A stretch of DNA of 64,000 nt from Streptococcus mitis bv. 2 str. SK95 (GCF_000222705.1 NZ_AFUB01000055.1:1-64000), one strand, 5' to 3'; counted from the first letter of the stretch, positions 37,810 through 46,609 are shown. The notes: a model not told the origin generated them from the sequence alone. Program-made: numbers and translations.

Positions 37810-37861
37810 TATCTTGTGTTAAAAATTCTAAAATTTTTAAAAATACACAAGATATTGATTT
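37803..37861 (-). promoter_or_regulatory. Paired NrdR boxes, also a terminator-like hairpin
   Basis: 17-bp perfect inverted repeat (37803-37819 and 37845-37861). Each arm matches the 16-bp NrdR box ACACWATATWTTGTGT at 13 of 16 positions. The centres are 41 bp apart, about four helical turns. On the minus strand the right arm is followed by TTTTTCTTTTT, so the same repeat can also end transcription of the upstream gene (stop at 37863). Confidence 0.75.
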
Positions 37862-37862
37862 A

Positions 37863-39419
37863 TTATTTAGATTTATAAAGCTTGAATTCCTTACTATCCG
37901 TCTGAACAAGCTCGTATTTTTCACTAAGTAGGCTCTCTACATCCGACCACAAGGCAACCTTTTGATTGACCAAAATCATCTTCGGTTGATTTTCTTTCAA
38001 GTCATTGACTAGTTTCGTTTTATTCTCGTCGCTTGCAGTATAGAGTGTCGGTGTTACTAGAGAGCTTGGTGCCAAGCGTTCACTTGCTCGATAAAAATCT
38101 GGACGATCATCCCAAGCATAGACACGATCCTCAGAACTCGTTTGCTGTTTGACCAAGCTAGCAAGTTGCTCGCGTTCCTGATAAGTACTTGGATGCGAAA
38201 TATAGCGACTCAAAACAGGTAGGAAAAGTAAATAGACTATCGCAATTAATGGTAGATAGAAATTTCCCTTGAGGTAGCGACCAAAGAGTGATGAAGAACG
38301 AACTCTTCGTCTACTACGACTGATACGATCAGAGCTTCCTTCTTTGATGTTGGTTAACAATAACAATGTCAGAAAGGGCAAAATCGCTGCCAAACGTGAG
38401 CCATGCAAAGGTTCCTTTGAAAGAATTAACAAAGAAAGAGTTACTAATAAACCTAAAATAGCGCCTGTTGAGACAGCAGATTGCTGAGCTGGCTTAGTCT
38501 GAAACAATCCTGAAAAGATCAATGTCAGAATCCCAATACCGATGGATAGCAAACCATAGAAAGCAGCATTCTCCATAAGATTGGCATTTGAAAATAGACT
38601 AAGCGTATCTATTGGATACAAGGTATGGCTAATCGCATCACCAAAAGTTCCTGTTAAGACTGTATAGTAGCCAATTGGATAAAAAAGGAGAGAAAATCCT
38701 AGAGCTGATGCGAAAAATTGATACAAACCATGAGCAAATCGACGCTTGGCAATATTAAATCCAAACAAACTCAAGGCAAGTGTGGCTGCAAACAAAGCTG
38801 TGGGAATAGGTGATAGGAAGAAAGCTAATGCTAAACTCATCCCAACTCGCAAAAAACCTTTATCGTTACTTGGATCATCCAGATAGTCAGCCACTAGGCT
38901 AAAACTATAAAACAGGAAAGGCAAGGCCACAACTACTGCATAGCTACCGCCAAATCCCAGACTGCCCACAAAAAGATAGAAAATCAACAAAAGCTGTCTA
39001 GCCTGTTCCCCCTGACCTGTCAAGGTATCAGCGGATTTAAATAGAAAAACACCAGCTCCGAACAAGGCCAACCACTCCACCAAAGCAAAAAGAATACTCC
39101 CTTGAGAGAGATAGATTAGTACGTAATAAAGCAGTCCATTTGAACCATAATAATCCGTGTAAATCTGCCCATTCTGATGTAGCGCCCAACCAGTATAAAG
39201 ATCTTGCATCTGTTGGGGGCTCACCAAACCAAAGAACAGAGGCAACATTACAGAAACAGCTGTAGCAGCCAGACTCCAAATTGCCATACTAAAAAATGGA
39301 AGCGGAGTTCGTTTCTTCTTACCTCGCTCCAGTCCAAATTCAGACTCTTGATCCAGCCGATCCCGATACTGGTATCGAAATTCTTCTAGCTGTTCGTCTT
39401 TTTCCTCGTATACGTTCAT
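37863..39419 (-). CDS. Polytopic membrane protein, GT-C-like, predicted late-competence gene
   Basis: 518 aa. A charged cytosolic N-terminus (about 45 residues) is followed by about ten membrane segments and a C-terminal extracellular domain (YAWDDRPDFYRASERL ... LLSEKYELVQTDS). That plan is typical of GT-C sugar transferases/mannosyltransferase-like proteins, but catalytic acidic residues are not obvious. GAGGAGAAATTGA precedes the ATG. It lies 35 nt after a 47-aa gene that has a sigma-X box; I recall the pneumococcal gene here as competence-induced (ccs50). Role in competence unknown. Confidence 0.75.
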   Translation of the reverse strand: MNVYEEKDEQLEEFRYQYRDRLDQESEFGLERGKKKRTPLPFFSMAIWSLAATAVSVMLPLFFGLVSPQQMQDLYTGWALHQNGQIYTDYYGSNGLLYYVLIYLSQGSILFALVEWLALFGAGVFLFKSADTLTGQGEQARQLLLIFYLFVGSLGFGGSYAVVVALPFLFYSFSLVADYLDDPSNDKGFLRVGMSLALAFFLSPIPTALFAATLALSLFGFNIAKRRFAHGLYQFFASALGFSLLFYPIGYYTVLTGTFGDAISHTLYPIDTLSLFSNANLMENAAFYGLLSIGIGILTLIFSGLFQTKPAQQSAVSTGAILGLLVTLSLLILSKEPLHGSRLAAILPFLTLLLLTNIKEGSSDRISRSRRRVRSSSLFGRYLKGNFYLPLIAIVYLLFLPVLSRYISHPSTYQEREQLASLVKQQTSSEDRVYAWDDRPDFYRASERLAPSSLVTPTLYTASDENKTKLVNDLKENQPKMILVNQKVALWSDVESLLSEKYELVQTDSKEFKLYKSK

Positions 39420-39454
39420 TCAATTTCTCCTCTAAGTTTATCTGTTTTAGTATA

Positions 39455-39598
39455 TCAAAATCTTACAGGAATGTCAGCTAGGGATTGATATTTCCTTAAC
39501 TTCTTATCTAGCTCAGCAAAGCGTTCAATCTCTCGAAAACGGTGTAAACTGCTTGTTTGAAACTCTAGGATAAAATCATATTCTTTTTGATTTAGCAT
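39455..39598 (-). CDS. Small competence-induced protein (Ccs4-like)
   Basis: 47 aa beginning MLNQKEYDFILEFQTSSLHR and rich in charged helix-forming residues. AGGAGGATAAAA precedes the ATG at 39598. A sigma-X box TGCGAATA lies 20 nt upstream of the start. No domain recognised. The order (competence box, small gene, membrane protein, then nrdD) matches what I recall of the pneumococcal ccs4 locus; hence the name is tentative. Confidence 0.75.
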   Translation of the reverse strand: MLNQKEYDFILEFQTSSLHRFREIERFAELDKKLRKYQSLADIPVRF

Positions 39599-39617
39599 TT
39601 TTATCCTCCTGCTTATC

Positions 39618-39625
39618 TATTCGCA
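39618..39625 (-). promoter_or_regulatory. ComX (sigma-X) box
   Basis: Minus strand TGCGAATA, fitting the cin/com-box TNCGAATA, with the usual T-rich stretch (TTTTT) directly upstream. It would drive the 47-aa gene and the membrane protein during competence. Confidence 0.8.
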
Positions 39626-39626
39626 A

Positions 39627-39665
39627 AAAGACAAAAATAAGATCCAGCCTTGGGCTAGATCTTGG
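39627..39665 (-). terminator. Terminator of cls
   Basis: Minus strand AAGATCTAGCC/GGCTGGATCTT hairpin followed by ATTTTTGTCTTTTT. Its T tract runs straight into the sigma-X box. Confidence 0.85.
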
Positions 39666-39672
39666 TGGATAG

Positions 39673-41205
39673 TTAGAGCATGGGCGCAAACAACTGGACA
39701 ATTTCCTTGATTAGGCTTTGATACCAGCTAGTTTTGATAGTGTGGGGATAAATTTCTTGAGAAACCTTAAAAATCTCTTCGAAGTCCCTCTCAATATCGA
39801 TGATAGACTGTGTTCTATAAAGTAAAACGGCATTTTCATAGTGGTGAAGCAAGCTACGATAATCAAAATTGATGGTTCCCACAGTAGCCACCTCTCCATC
39901 GACAAGCATTTGCTTGCTATGAAGAAATCCAGGACTGTACTCGTAAATGCGAACTCCAGCAGACAACAAGTCAGGATAGGCTCCGCGAGTAACTAACTGA
40001 ATAACCTTCTTATCTGGGATACAAGGCGTCACAATTCGCACATCTACCCCTCTCAATGCTGCATTTTTGATACTTTCAGTTAGATCATAGTCAGTGATCA
40101 GATAGGGAGTCGTGATATAGACGTAATCTGTAGCTTGATTGATAAGATTTTGATAGACCGTTTTCCCAACTTGAGCTCGGTAGATGGGTTTTGGCCCGCT
40201 ACTATAGGGAATACAGAGCCCCATCCCATCTTTTGGTTGATTTTCGAGATGGTATTGGTCAAAGTCACTAATTTCCCCACGGTTGATATACCAGGTTGAT
40301 AAAAAGAGTCTAGTAAAAGCCTTTACAGCCGACCCATCCAAACGAATACCGCTATCCTTCCAATAACCAAAGCGCTCGATATGGTTGATATACTCATCTG
40401 CCAGATTGACACCACCTGTATAAGCAATTTGACCATCGATAATCATGATTTTACGGTGATCACGGTTGTTATAAGCAACGGTCAAGCGTGGAATCACCTT
40501 GTTAAATTTATGGGCTTCAATCTCTCGACCACGAAGCTGGATGGTGTAATCTCCAGGCAAGGTTGCCATACAACCAATATCATCATAGAGGAGCTTCACT
40601 TCTACTCCTTGAGCTGCCTTTTCTTCCAAAATCTCTAAAATGCTGTCCCACATCAAGCCTTCTTCGATGATATAGTATTCGAGAAAGATAAATTTCTCAG
40701 CTTTTTTGAGATCCTCCAACATCTGGCGCCACATACTTTCACCTGAAGGGAAGAAATGGGTATCTGTTCGATTATAGACATCTGCGTTCGTATCCATACT
40801 GAGGAGGGATTTGATGACTCCGTAAGCCGACTTATCTTGTTCTTTTAACTCCAAACGGAGGGCTCTGCTATTATCCTCTCGGTCAACCATTGATTGGAGT
40901 TGCTTTAGTTGTTTCATTTCTTTTTTAGATAAACGGCGTTCTCCAAACATGATATAGAGCAAGGGACCAAATACTGGCACAAAGGCTACTAACAGCCATG
41001 TTACCTTACTCTCAGGATTCATGGACCGATTGACAATCGATACAATGGTCGCTAAGCTTACTAAAATGACAAGGATAATCCAGAGAATCGGAGCCATCTG
41101 TCCTAGATAGATAAATAAACCAAAGACGATAAACAACTCTGCCAACATAATGGTAATACTAAAACCATACTTGGACATGAGTAGCTGCATTTTTCTAGCT
41201 GTCAT
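39673..41205 (-). CDS. cls: Cardiolipin synthase
   Basis: Condenses two phosphatidylglycerols into cardiolipin at the membrane. 510 aa: two N-terminal membrane helices (about residues 10-55) and two phospholipase D motifs, HRKIMIIDGQIAYTGG near 235 and HSKQMLVDGEVATVGT near 415. The ribosome site is AAGGGGA. It is monocistronic with its own promoter, downstream of the five-gene cassette. Confidence 0.95.
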   Translation of the reverse strand: MTARKMQLLMSKYGFSITIMLAELFIVFGLFIYLGQMAPILWIILVILVSLATIVSIVNRSMNPESKVTWLLVAFVPVFGPLLYIMFGERRLSKKEMKQLKQLQSMVDREDNSRALRLELKEQDKSAYGVIKSLLSMDTNADVYNRTDTHFFPSGESMWRQMLEDLKKAEKFIFLEYYIIEEGLMWDSILEILEEKAAQGVEVKLLYDDIGCMATLPGDYTIQLRGREIEAHKFNKVIPRLTVAYNNRDHRKIMIIDGQIAYTGGVNLADEYINHIERFGYWKDSGIRLDGSAVKAFTRLFLSTWYINRGEISDFDQYHLENQPKDGMGLCIPYSSGPKPIYRAQVGKTVYQNLINQATDYVYITTPYLITDYDLTESIKNAALRGVDVRIVTPCIPDKKVIQLVTRGAYPDLLSAGVRIYEYSPGFLHSKQMLVDGEVATVGTINFDYRSLLHHYENAVLLYRTQSIIDIERDFEEIFKVSQEIYPHTIKTSWYQSLIKEIVQLFAPML

Positions 41206-41263
41206 ACATCCCCTTCCTTTTCTAACATTCTCCTTAACCGCTTGATGAACTAATGTTTCTACT

Positions 41264-41293
41264 AGTATACCTCAGTTCAGGGGGAGATGGCAA
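41264..41293 (-). promoter_or_regulatory. cls promoter
   Basis: Minus strand TTGCCA (41288-41293), 18 bp, TATACT (41264-41269). Confidence 0.7.
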
Positions 41294-41340
41294 CCTTTTA
41301 CCTTTGCTCAAGTTCCAAGCCTTCCATTTTTAGATGATTA

Positions 41341-42285
41341 TTACAATTTCAGAGCCAACATATTGACCGTCATACCAGCTGCAGTCCCCATAAGGTAGAC
41401 GACATCTCCCTCCTTGATAAGTCCATGTTTCAAAGAATAAGCCAAGCCAAACGGCACAGAGACTGACACCATATTTCCATAGTTAGTGACGAGATTGAGG
41501 TACTGATCCTCGGCCACACCTAGTTTTTCCATGACCAAAGGAAGAGCACGACTCGCTTGGTGAGGAATGATATAGTCCACGTCTGCCAAGGCTAGCTGTG
41601 TTTTTTCTTGAAACTCTTCAAACATGGCTGGGATTTTACGAGCAGACAAGAGGAGGATTTTCTTCCCCTTCATGTCAAACATATAGTTGGTCTTAGTCGC
41701 TTCAGAGTACTCTTTGGGTTGAAAAGAAGTCAGACCTCCACGAATCTCCGTATCGTGAGCTCCTTCTGACCAAGTACGTTGGAGACTAGCAATGACCCCT
41801 TTTTCCTGATGACTTTTTTGGAAAATAAAGGCTGCTGCCCCGTCACTAAAGAGTTCAAAACTTTCTTTTTGCTTGGGATTGAGCCCTAAACTACCAACCT
41901 CACTAGACACAATCAGGACACGACCGTATTCGCCCGCCTCAATCAAGTGGGACATGGTCGATAGAGCAGAAATAAAGCTGGTACAGGTCGTATTGATATC
42001 CATAGCTGGGATTGAGAGTCCTTTTGCCACGCGCTCATGAATCAAGGCAGCCGTACAAGGAATAGGCTGAACACCAACTGCACTCGCCGAAACCAGACAA
42101 TCAATGTCTTCTATTTTTAAATTTGCTTTTTCAAGTGCCTGCTGGATAGCTGCTTCTGCCAAATCTAGTTGGGTTTCTTCATTTTCAACTACACGATAAC
42201 GGGTCTGGTCTTTAAATTGCACCGTATTTTTGGGAAGGCAAATGCCATAACCTGCGATTTCTACATGTCTTTTTACTTCTGTCAT
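41341..42285 (-). CDS. KAS III-like condensing enzyme (3-oxoacyl synthase family)
   Basis: 314 aa, thiolase fold of the FabH branch. The catalytic triad is present: Cys in DINTTCTSF, His in IPHQAS and Asn in TNYGNMVSVSVP. Such enzymes join an acyl-CoA/ACP starter with malonyl-ACP, or two acyl groups (OleA-type), without needing their own ACP. It is the last gene of the cassette, 14 nt after the adenylating enzyme. It is distinct from the housekeeping fabH, which lies in the fab operon elsewhere in streptococci. Substrate unknown. Confidence 0.85.
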   Translation of the reverse strand: MTEVKRHVEIAGYGICLPKNTVQFKDQTRYRVVENEETQLDLAEAAIQQALEKANLKIEDIDCLVSASAVGVQPIPCTAALIHERVAKGLSIPAMDINTTCTSFISALSTMSHLIEAGEYGRVLIVSSEVGSLGLNPKQKESFELFSDGAAAFIFQKSHQEKGVIASLQRTWSEGAHDTEIRGGLTSFQPKEYSEATKTNYMFDMKGKKILLLSARKIPAMFEEFQEKTQLALADVDYIIPHQASRALPLVMEKLGVAEDQYLNLVTNYGNMVSVSVPFGLAYSLKHGLIKEGDVVYLMGTAAGMTVNMLALKL

Positions 42286-42299
42286 TGTCTATTATCCTT

Positions 42300-43562
42300 T
42301 CATAAACGTTGGATTCGTTTGAGTTTACGGCTAGTATCCCAGTGATAATCTGAAAATTGGATTTGAGGAACTATAAACTGCTTTTGCTGGGCTAGGAGTT
42401 GAAACTGGGCTAGAATAGATGCTTCCACTGCCTCATCTCGTTGGCTTAGACAAACTTCCACTACCTTCTCAGAATGTTGCTTGACTTGGTAATCTCCTAC
42501 ATTCTCCACAAAGAGGATGCACCGCCTGATAAAGTCTGGATAGATGGTCACCTGTTCCCCATCCAGTCCTTCGAAATAGAAGATGTCGTCAGAGCGTCCT
42601 TCGACCTTGTCAATCCGTGTATAGCAGGAGCCACATGGACAAGGCTCCGGATTTTCAACCAAGATATCATTAAGCTGGTAGCGATAAACAGGCTGACTGC
42701 TTCGTTTAAAGTCCGTAATCACTGGATAAAAACGGCAATCATCTAGATACTGCTTTTCCACAAAGATAATGTCTTCGTTGAGATGCAGATTGCCAGCTGA
42801 GCAAGTGCAGGCTAGGAAACCTTCTGTCGCCTGATAAACTTGGTCAATGATGGATAGTGAAAAGGCTTCTGCGATCCGTCCCCTGTCACTATCTTCCAAG
42901 ATTTCCGCCACCGAAACGATTTTTTGTGGGTGAATGACCAACTCTCCAGCTGTGAGGTGCTTGCTCAATTCAAGCAACATAGAGGCTGGTGCTACCACAA
43001 TGGTCGGTTGGTAACTATTGAGACGCCCGATATGCTCATCTGTATGTTTGAAAATATCAAAATACTCTAAACGAATGAGGGCCGTATTGATGGTCTGATA
43101 GAGTTCATTATCGGCTCTCAGGAAAAAGGCGATGCGGTGTCCAAAAAGTTGACCTTTGGGCAACATCTTTGCCAAGATAGCCGCCGCCCACATACTTCGC
43201 TCTTTCTCTGTTGTGATAAAGAGGCCCCGATGTCCAGATGTCCCTGAAGACAGACCGACTGCCACTTCGCCTTTAAGTTCAGTGAAATCACGGGTCTTCT
43301 CGCTTTCAATAGCCAAGGCCAAGGCTTCATCCCGATCCACTCCTTGGGTGTTGAGCTCATTGAAATGTTCCATCATAAAAGCCTTGTCCATATGGTCAAA
43401 GTCGCTAGGAACCACATTTTTAAAGTAAGGAGACTCTCGCTCTAAAAAGTCCATATAGTTAGCTAATTGCACTTTCTGGTAGTTCTCTAAAGCCTCTCGA
43501 GATTTGAAGTTATAAAGCCAGCGAGTTTGGATAAAGGTTTTAAGAAAGGTTATTTTTTTCAT
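42300..43562 (-). CDS. F390 synthetase-like adenylate-forming enzyme
   Basis: 420 aa, PaaK/F390-synthetase branch of the ANL superfamily. ATP P-loop GLSSGTSGHRG near residue 105, YQATEGFLA as the A5 motif, YRYQLND as A7, and a metal-site-like CPCGSC before VEGRSDD. No carrier domain is attached. It should activate a carboxylic acid as acyl-AMP and pass it to CoA, an alcohol or an amine. It overlaps the hydrolase gene by 23 nt. I recall a TIGR family of uncharacterised adenylating enzymes for this clade, so the substrate is open. Confidence 0.82.
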   Translation of the reverse strand: MKKITFLKTFIQTRWLYNFKSREALENYQKVQLANYMDFLERESPYFKNVVPSDFDHMDKAFMMEHFNELNTQGVDRDEALALAIESEKTRDFTELKGEVAVGLSSGTSGHRGLFITTEKERSMWAAAILAKMLPKGQLFGHRIAFFLRADNELYQTINTALIRLEYFDIFKHTDEHIGRLNSYQPTIVVAPASMLLELSKHLTAGELVIHPQKIVSVAEILEDSDRGRIAEAFSLSIIDQVYQATEGFLACTCSAGNLHLNEDIIFVEKQYLDDCRFYPVITDFKRSSQPVYRYQLNDILVENPEPCPCGSCYTRIDKVEGRSDDIFYFEGLDGEQVTIYPDFIRRCILFVENVGDYQVKQHSEKVVEVCLSQRDEAVEASILAQFQLLAQQKQFIVPQIQFSDYHWDTSRKLKRIQRL

Positions 43563-44364
43563 ATAAGATTGACTCTATCCTTTCTACAGGGTCATGACTA
43601 ACGAGCACCTCAATTCCGTCTTTCAAGACTGCCTCCAGAAACTCCGTCCCCTTGATATAGTCCACCTTGTTATCTTGAACCAAGGAAGGAAGCAGGTGCA
43701 TCTGCTTGGTATAAGGTAAGAGGTCAATTCCCCAACAGAGGTCTGCTGCAATGAGGAGATTGAAGTCTGGAAGGTACAGACAGGCTTGCCCCCTAGCATG
43801 CCCATCAACAGAAGCTACTAGGATACTGCCATCTCCGAAAAGATCACAAATCGGACGATAGGGAAATCCCGGATGATGCTGGTCAGTTCTGATAATGGTT
43901 AGATTTTCTTCAAAAGAAGCTGGCAAAAACTCCTTGAAAATCAAGTCTTTCAAATTAGGTTTTTGGTAGACTTCATATACTTCTTTGGTCAGGATAAAGG
44001 TTGCATGAGGAAAGAAACTAGCTCCTCCCAGATGATCTGGATGTAAATGAGATAGAAGGACATAGTTTATTTCTTCTGGTTTGATTCCCTTCGCTTTCAG
44101 TAAATGTGAAATCTGGTCCTTCTCCGTCATTTGAACAGGTGTTCCTAGACGATAAAAACCATAGCGAAGCTTCGTCTTAATATCATAGTGATAGCCAGTA
44201 TCATAGAGCAAATAGCCTTTGCCTCTGTGCTTAATCAAAAAGACACCCGCTGGGAAGGTCATCTTTTTATTCTTGACTCCCTTAAATAGCAAACCTGTGT
44301 AACTGGTACAGTAGCCTGCTGGGAAATAATCAATGCTTTCGATAATCTTGGACATATTGTTCAA
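43540..44364 (-). CDS. Metallo-beta-lactamase-fold hydrolase
   Basis: 274 aa. LLSHLHPDHLGGA is the dinuclear metal motif HxHxDH; further ligands are likely in SVDGHARGQ and AADLCWG. The overall look is like AHL-lactonase/thioesterase-type MBL proteins, so it may hydrolyse a thioester or lactone intermediate or product. It overlaps its neighbours on both sides (35 nt with the reductase, 23 nt with the adenylating enzyme), indicating translational coupling. Confidence 0.85.
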   Translation of the reverse strand: MNNMSKIIESIDYFPAGYCTSYTGLLFKGVKNKKMTFPAGVFLIKHRGKGYLLYDTGYHYDIKTKLRYGFYRLGTPVQMTEKDQISHLLKAKGIKPEEINYVLLSHLHPDHLGGASFFPHATFILTKEVYEVYQKPNLKDLIFKEFLPASFEENLTIIRTDQHHPGFPYRPICDLFGDGSILVASVDGHARGQACLYLPDFNLLIAADLCWGIDLLPYTKQMHLLPSLVQDNKVDYIKGTEFLEAVLKDGIEVLVSHDPVERIESILYEKNNLS

Positions 44365-45310
44365 TCCCTTCCGAAATACTGATTTGAGGGCGATACCCCA
44401 AGTCTCGCTCCGCCTTGCTGATGTCTAGCGTCTGGCTATAACGGAGCAGATAATAGGTATAGCGTGTCAGAGGCGGTTCACCTTTGAGTTTCAAGACCTT
44501 ATACAGAAACTCTAAACTACTGGCAATAACTGAAAGAAGAGGAGCTGGCACTTTTCTGTATGTTATTGGATAGTCCAGTCCTCTCAAGGTTTCTTCTATC
44601 AAATCTTTAAAGGCTCTTGGTTCCCCGTTGGTAATATTATAAACTTCGCCACTAGCTTGAGGAGCCTCTAGAGCCAAGCGAATTGCCAGAGCGACATTTT
44701 CCACACAGGTCATATCCATGAGCTGACGACCGTCCCCTATCAAGGGAATGCCAATCTTCTGACTGAGTTTGAGAACTCGAGGCAAAATACTGGTATCCCC
44801 TATCCCAAAAAGCCCACGAGGTCGTAAGATAATGCTCGGAACATCGTGATAATCCTTAAACAGCTTCTCCGAAGCCAGCTTACTACGAATGTAGTTGTTA
44901 AGATTATTTTCCTGAGGCGCATCGCTTTCTTTGATAGCAAGCTGATCTCGAGGCGCAGCATAGATGCTCGGCGATGATACATAAACTAAACGCTGAATAC
45001 CGGTCTCTCGACAAGCATCCAGAACATACTTGGTTCCCAAGACATTTGTCTGGTAGAAATCCTCCCAAGGACCCCAAACGGTAGAAAGAGCACCCGCATG
45101 CACAACCATGTCCATCCCCTGACAAGCCTGAGCCAAATCCTCTTGTTTGGTCAAATCTCCCTGAAAAAATGTTACTAAGGAATTTTCCAAAGACTGACCT
45201 GCCTTGGGATTGCGTCCAAAAGCACGTACCTGATAGCCTTGCTGACTGAGTTCTTCAACAACATACTTGCCTAGAAAGCCCGTAGCACCTGTTACCAATA
45301 CTTTCTTCAT
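44330..45310 (-). CDS. Extended SDR (3-beta-HSD/epimerase-like) NAD(P)-dependent reductase
   Basis: 326 aa. VTGATGFLGKYVVEEL near residue 5 is the GxxGxxG nucleotide site; YVSSPSIYA and YIRSK supply the catalytic Ser and YxxxK. The C-terminal substrate domain is of the 3-beta-hydroxysteroid dehydrogenase/OleD type. In the cassette it is the natural candidate to reduce the 3-oxo product of the condensing enzyme; an alternative is a nucleotide-sugar epimerase acting for the glycosyltransferase. It lies 3 nt after the glycosyltransferase stop. Confidence 0.82.
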   Translation of the reverse strand: MKKVLVTGATGFLGKYVVEELSQQGYQVRAFGRNPKAGQSLENSLVTFFQGDLTKQEDLAQACQGMDMVVHAGALSTVWGPWEDFYQTNVLGTKYVLDACRETGIQRLVYVSSPSIYAAPRDQLAIKESDAPQENNLNNYIRSKLASEKLFKDYHDVPSIILRPRGLFGIGDTSILPRVLKLSQKIGIPLIGDGRQLMDMTCVENVALAIRLALEAPQASGEVYNITNGEPRAFKDLIEETLRGLDYPITYRKVPAPLLSVIASSLEFLYKVLKLKGEPPLTRYTYYLLRYSQTLDISKAERDLGYRPQISISEGIEQYVQDYRKH

Positions 45311-45313
45311 TTT

Positions 45314-46582
45314 TTACTTCTCCTTGTCCCCTAAGAGCCGATGTATTTCGCTCTTCAGAATCTCTGTTGGCTGATAGATTTGAGCTACACGACTAAGTTT
45401 GTTCAAGTCTGCCCAGTCATCTCTAGCCAATAACTCATCAAAAGCTCGCCCAATCGCTTCCGTATCCTCTCGTTTAGCAGTCAGGGCAATCCCTGCCTCT
45501 AAGCCACGAATCGCATAGTCATACTGATCATAGTCATGAGGGAGAATCAAGGCAGGCTTGCCATAGATAATACATTGGTAAAAAATACCCGCACCGCCAT
45601 GATGAATCACATAGTCCATCTGGGGAATGTATTCCTTATAGGGAAGATAGGATACCACAGAAACATTGTCCACGAGCTCCTCACATTGGAAGTCTTGTCC
45701 GCCAAACCCCAGAGTCACAAAGAAGTGACAGTCTGGATGGGCTTTTGCCAATTGTTGGGTCTGGTAGAGGAGGTTGTCTTTGGCCCATGCTAGCTGAGTC
45801 CCACAAGATACGAGGACTTTCTTATGATTTGCATAAGGAGCCAAATCTAGGGGATAATTCTCTGCCCTCTCAATCGAAGACCCAAAAGGTCCCACCCAAA
45901 GGTAATGCTCTGGAAAACCACTTTTCAGCTCCAACTCTTTCATCCCAATCCCTAAGATAGAATAGGGGGAATAGATAGTTTCTTGACCTTTCTGATTGTA
46001 GAGCTTAAAATCGTAACGTTTTAAGCGTTCTCTCAATAAAAAGGTTACGATTCGTTTCCCTAAACGAGTCACTTTTCTCCCCAGCCATTGCTGGACAGAT
46101 TGGAACGGTGTCTTTGGACTGCCAATTCCTCCAAAGAAACAAGGCGGTCCATCTGTCGTTTCAATGGCAAATTGTGTCGCCATGGTTGTTATCCAAGGAA
46201 TTCCCAACTGTTCCGCTACTAACCCCCCAGATAAGGTGATGAAGTCGGCAATCACAATATCAGGTCGATTTTCCTGCCACTCTTGCACTAGTTGGTCAGA
46301 CACCACATCGATCAAATCAAGACTAGCTGACAACTGTCGATAAGCAGAAATAAGGTTTAATTGCCCTTCATTGTTGGCTACGCGCTCAAATTCATCTACA
46401 GAATTTTCTAAAATGGGAATCACCTGGAATCCCATCTCCTCTGCGACAACTTTTCGTTGTGGTCCTGTAAATAATCGAATCTCATACAAGGGATCCTTCA
46501 ACAAGGGTGCGAGTAGATTCAAGGTTGGGAAGAGATGCCCACTTAAGGGCACTACAACCACATCGATTTTGATTTTTCTCAT
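45314..46582 (-). CDS. MGT/UGT-type (GT1) glycosyltransferase
   Basis: 422 aa from MRKIKIDVVVVPLSGH at 46582. The 20 upstream in-frame codons run through the terminator of the alcohol dehydrogenase and are discarded. The GT-B fold ends with the donor site VIHHGGAGIFYQCIIYGKP and DQYDYA, typical of macrolide/zeaxanthin-type glycosyltransferases that put sugars on small hydrophobic acceptors. It is first in the five-gene cassette. There is no Shine-Dalgarno, and a -10-like TGCTATCCT ends 7 nt upstream, so initiation may be leaderless. Confidence 0.8.
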   Translation of the reverse strand: MRKIKIDVVVVPLSGHLFPTLNLLAPLLKDPLYEIRLFTGPQRKVVAEEMGFQVIPILENSVDEFERVANNEGQLNLISAYRQLSASLDLIDVVSDQLVQEWQENRPDIVIADFITLSGGLVAEQLGIPWITTMATQFAIETTDGPPCFFGGIGSPKTPFQSVQQWLGRKVTRLGKRIVTFLLRERLKRYDFKLYNQKGQETIYSPYSILGIGMKELELKSGFPEHYLWVGPFGSSIERAENYPLDLAPYANHKKVLVSCGTQLAWAKDNLLYQTQQLAKAHPDCHFFVTLGFGGQDFQCEELVDNVSVVSYLPYKEYIPQMDYVIHHGGAGIFYQCIIYGKPALILPHDYDQYDYAIRGLEAGIALTAKREDTEAIGRAFDELLARDDWADLNKLSRVAQIYQPTEILKSEIHRLLGDKEK

Positions 46583-46588
46583 ATGTCT

Positions 46589-46597
46589 AGGATAGCA
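46589..46597 (-). promoter_or_regulatory. Possible promoter of the five-gene cassette
   Basis: Extended -10-like TGCTATCCT on the minus strand (TATCCT at 46589-46594), directly downstream of the adh terminator. The predicted start coincides with the ATG at 46582. The -35 is weak, so read-through from adh remains possible. Confidence 0.4.
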
Positions 46598-46609
46598 AAT
46601 TTTTAAAAA

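Noticed and set aside
41341-46582. Direct call as an OleABCD olefin cluster
   Set aside because: The adenylating enzyme is PaaK/F390-like rather than OleC-like, there is no OleB alpha/beta hydrolase, and a glycosyltransferase is present.
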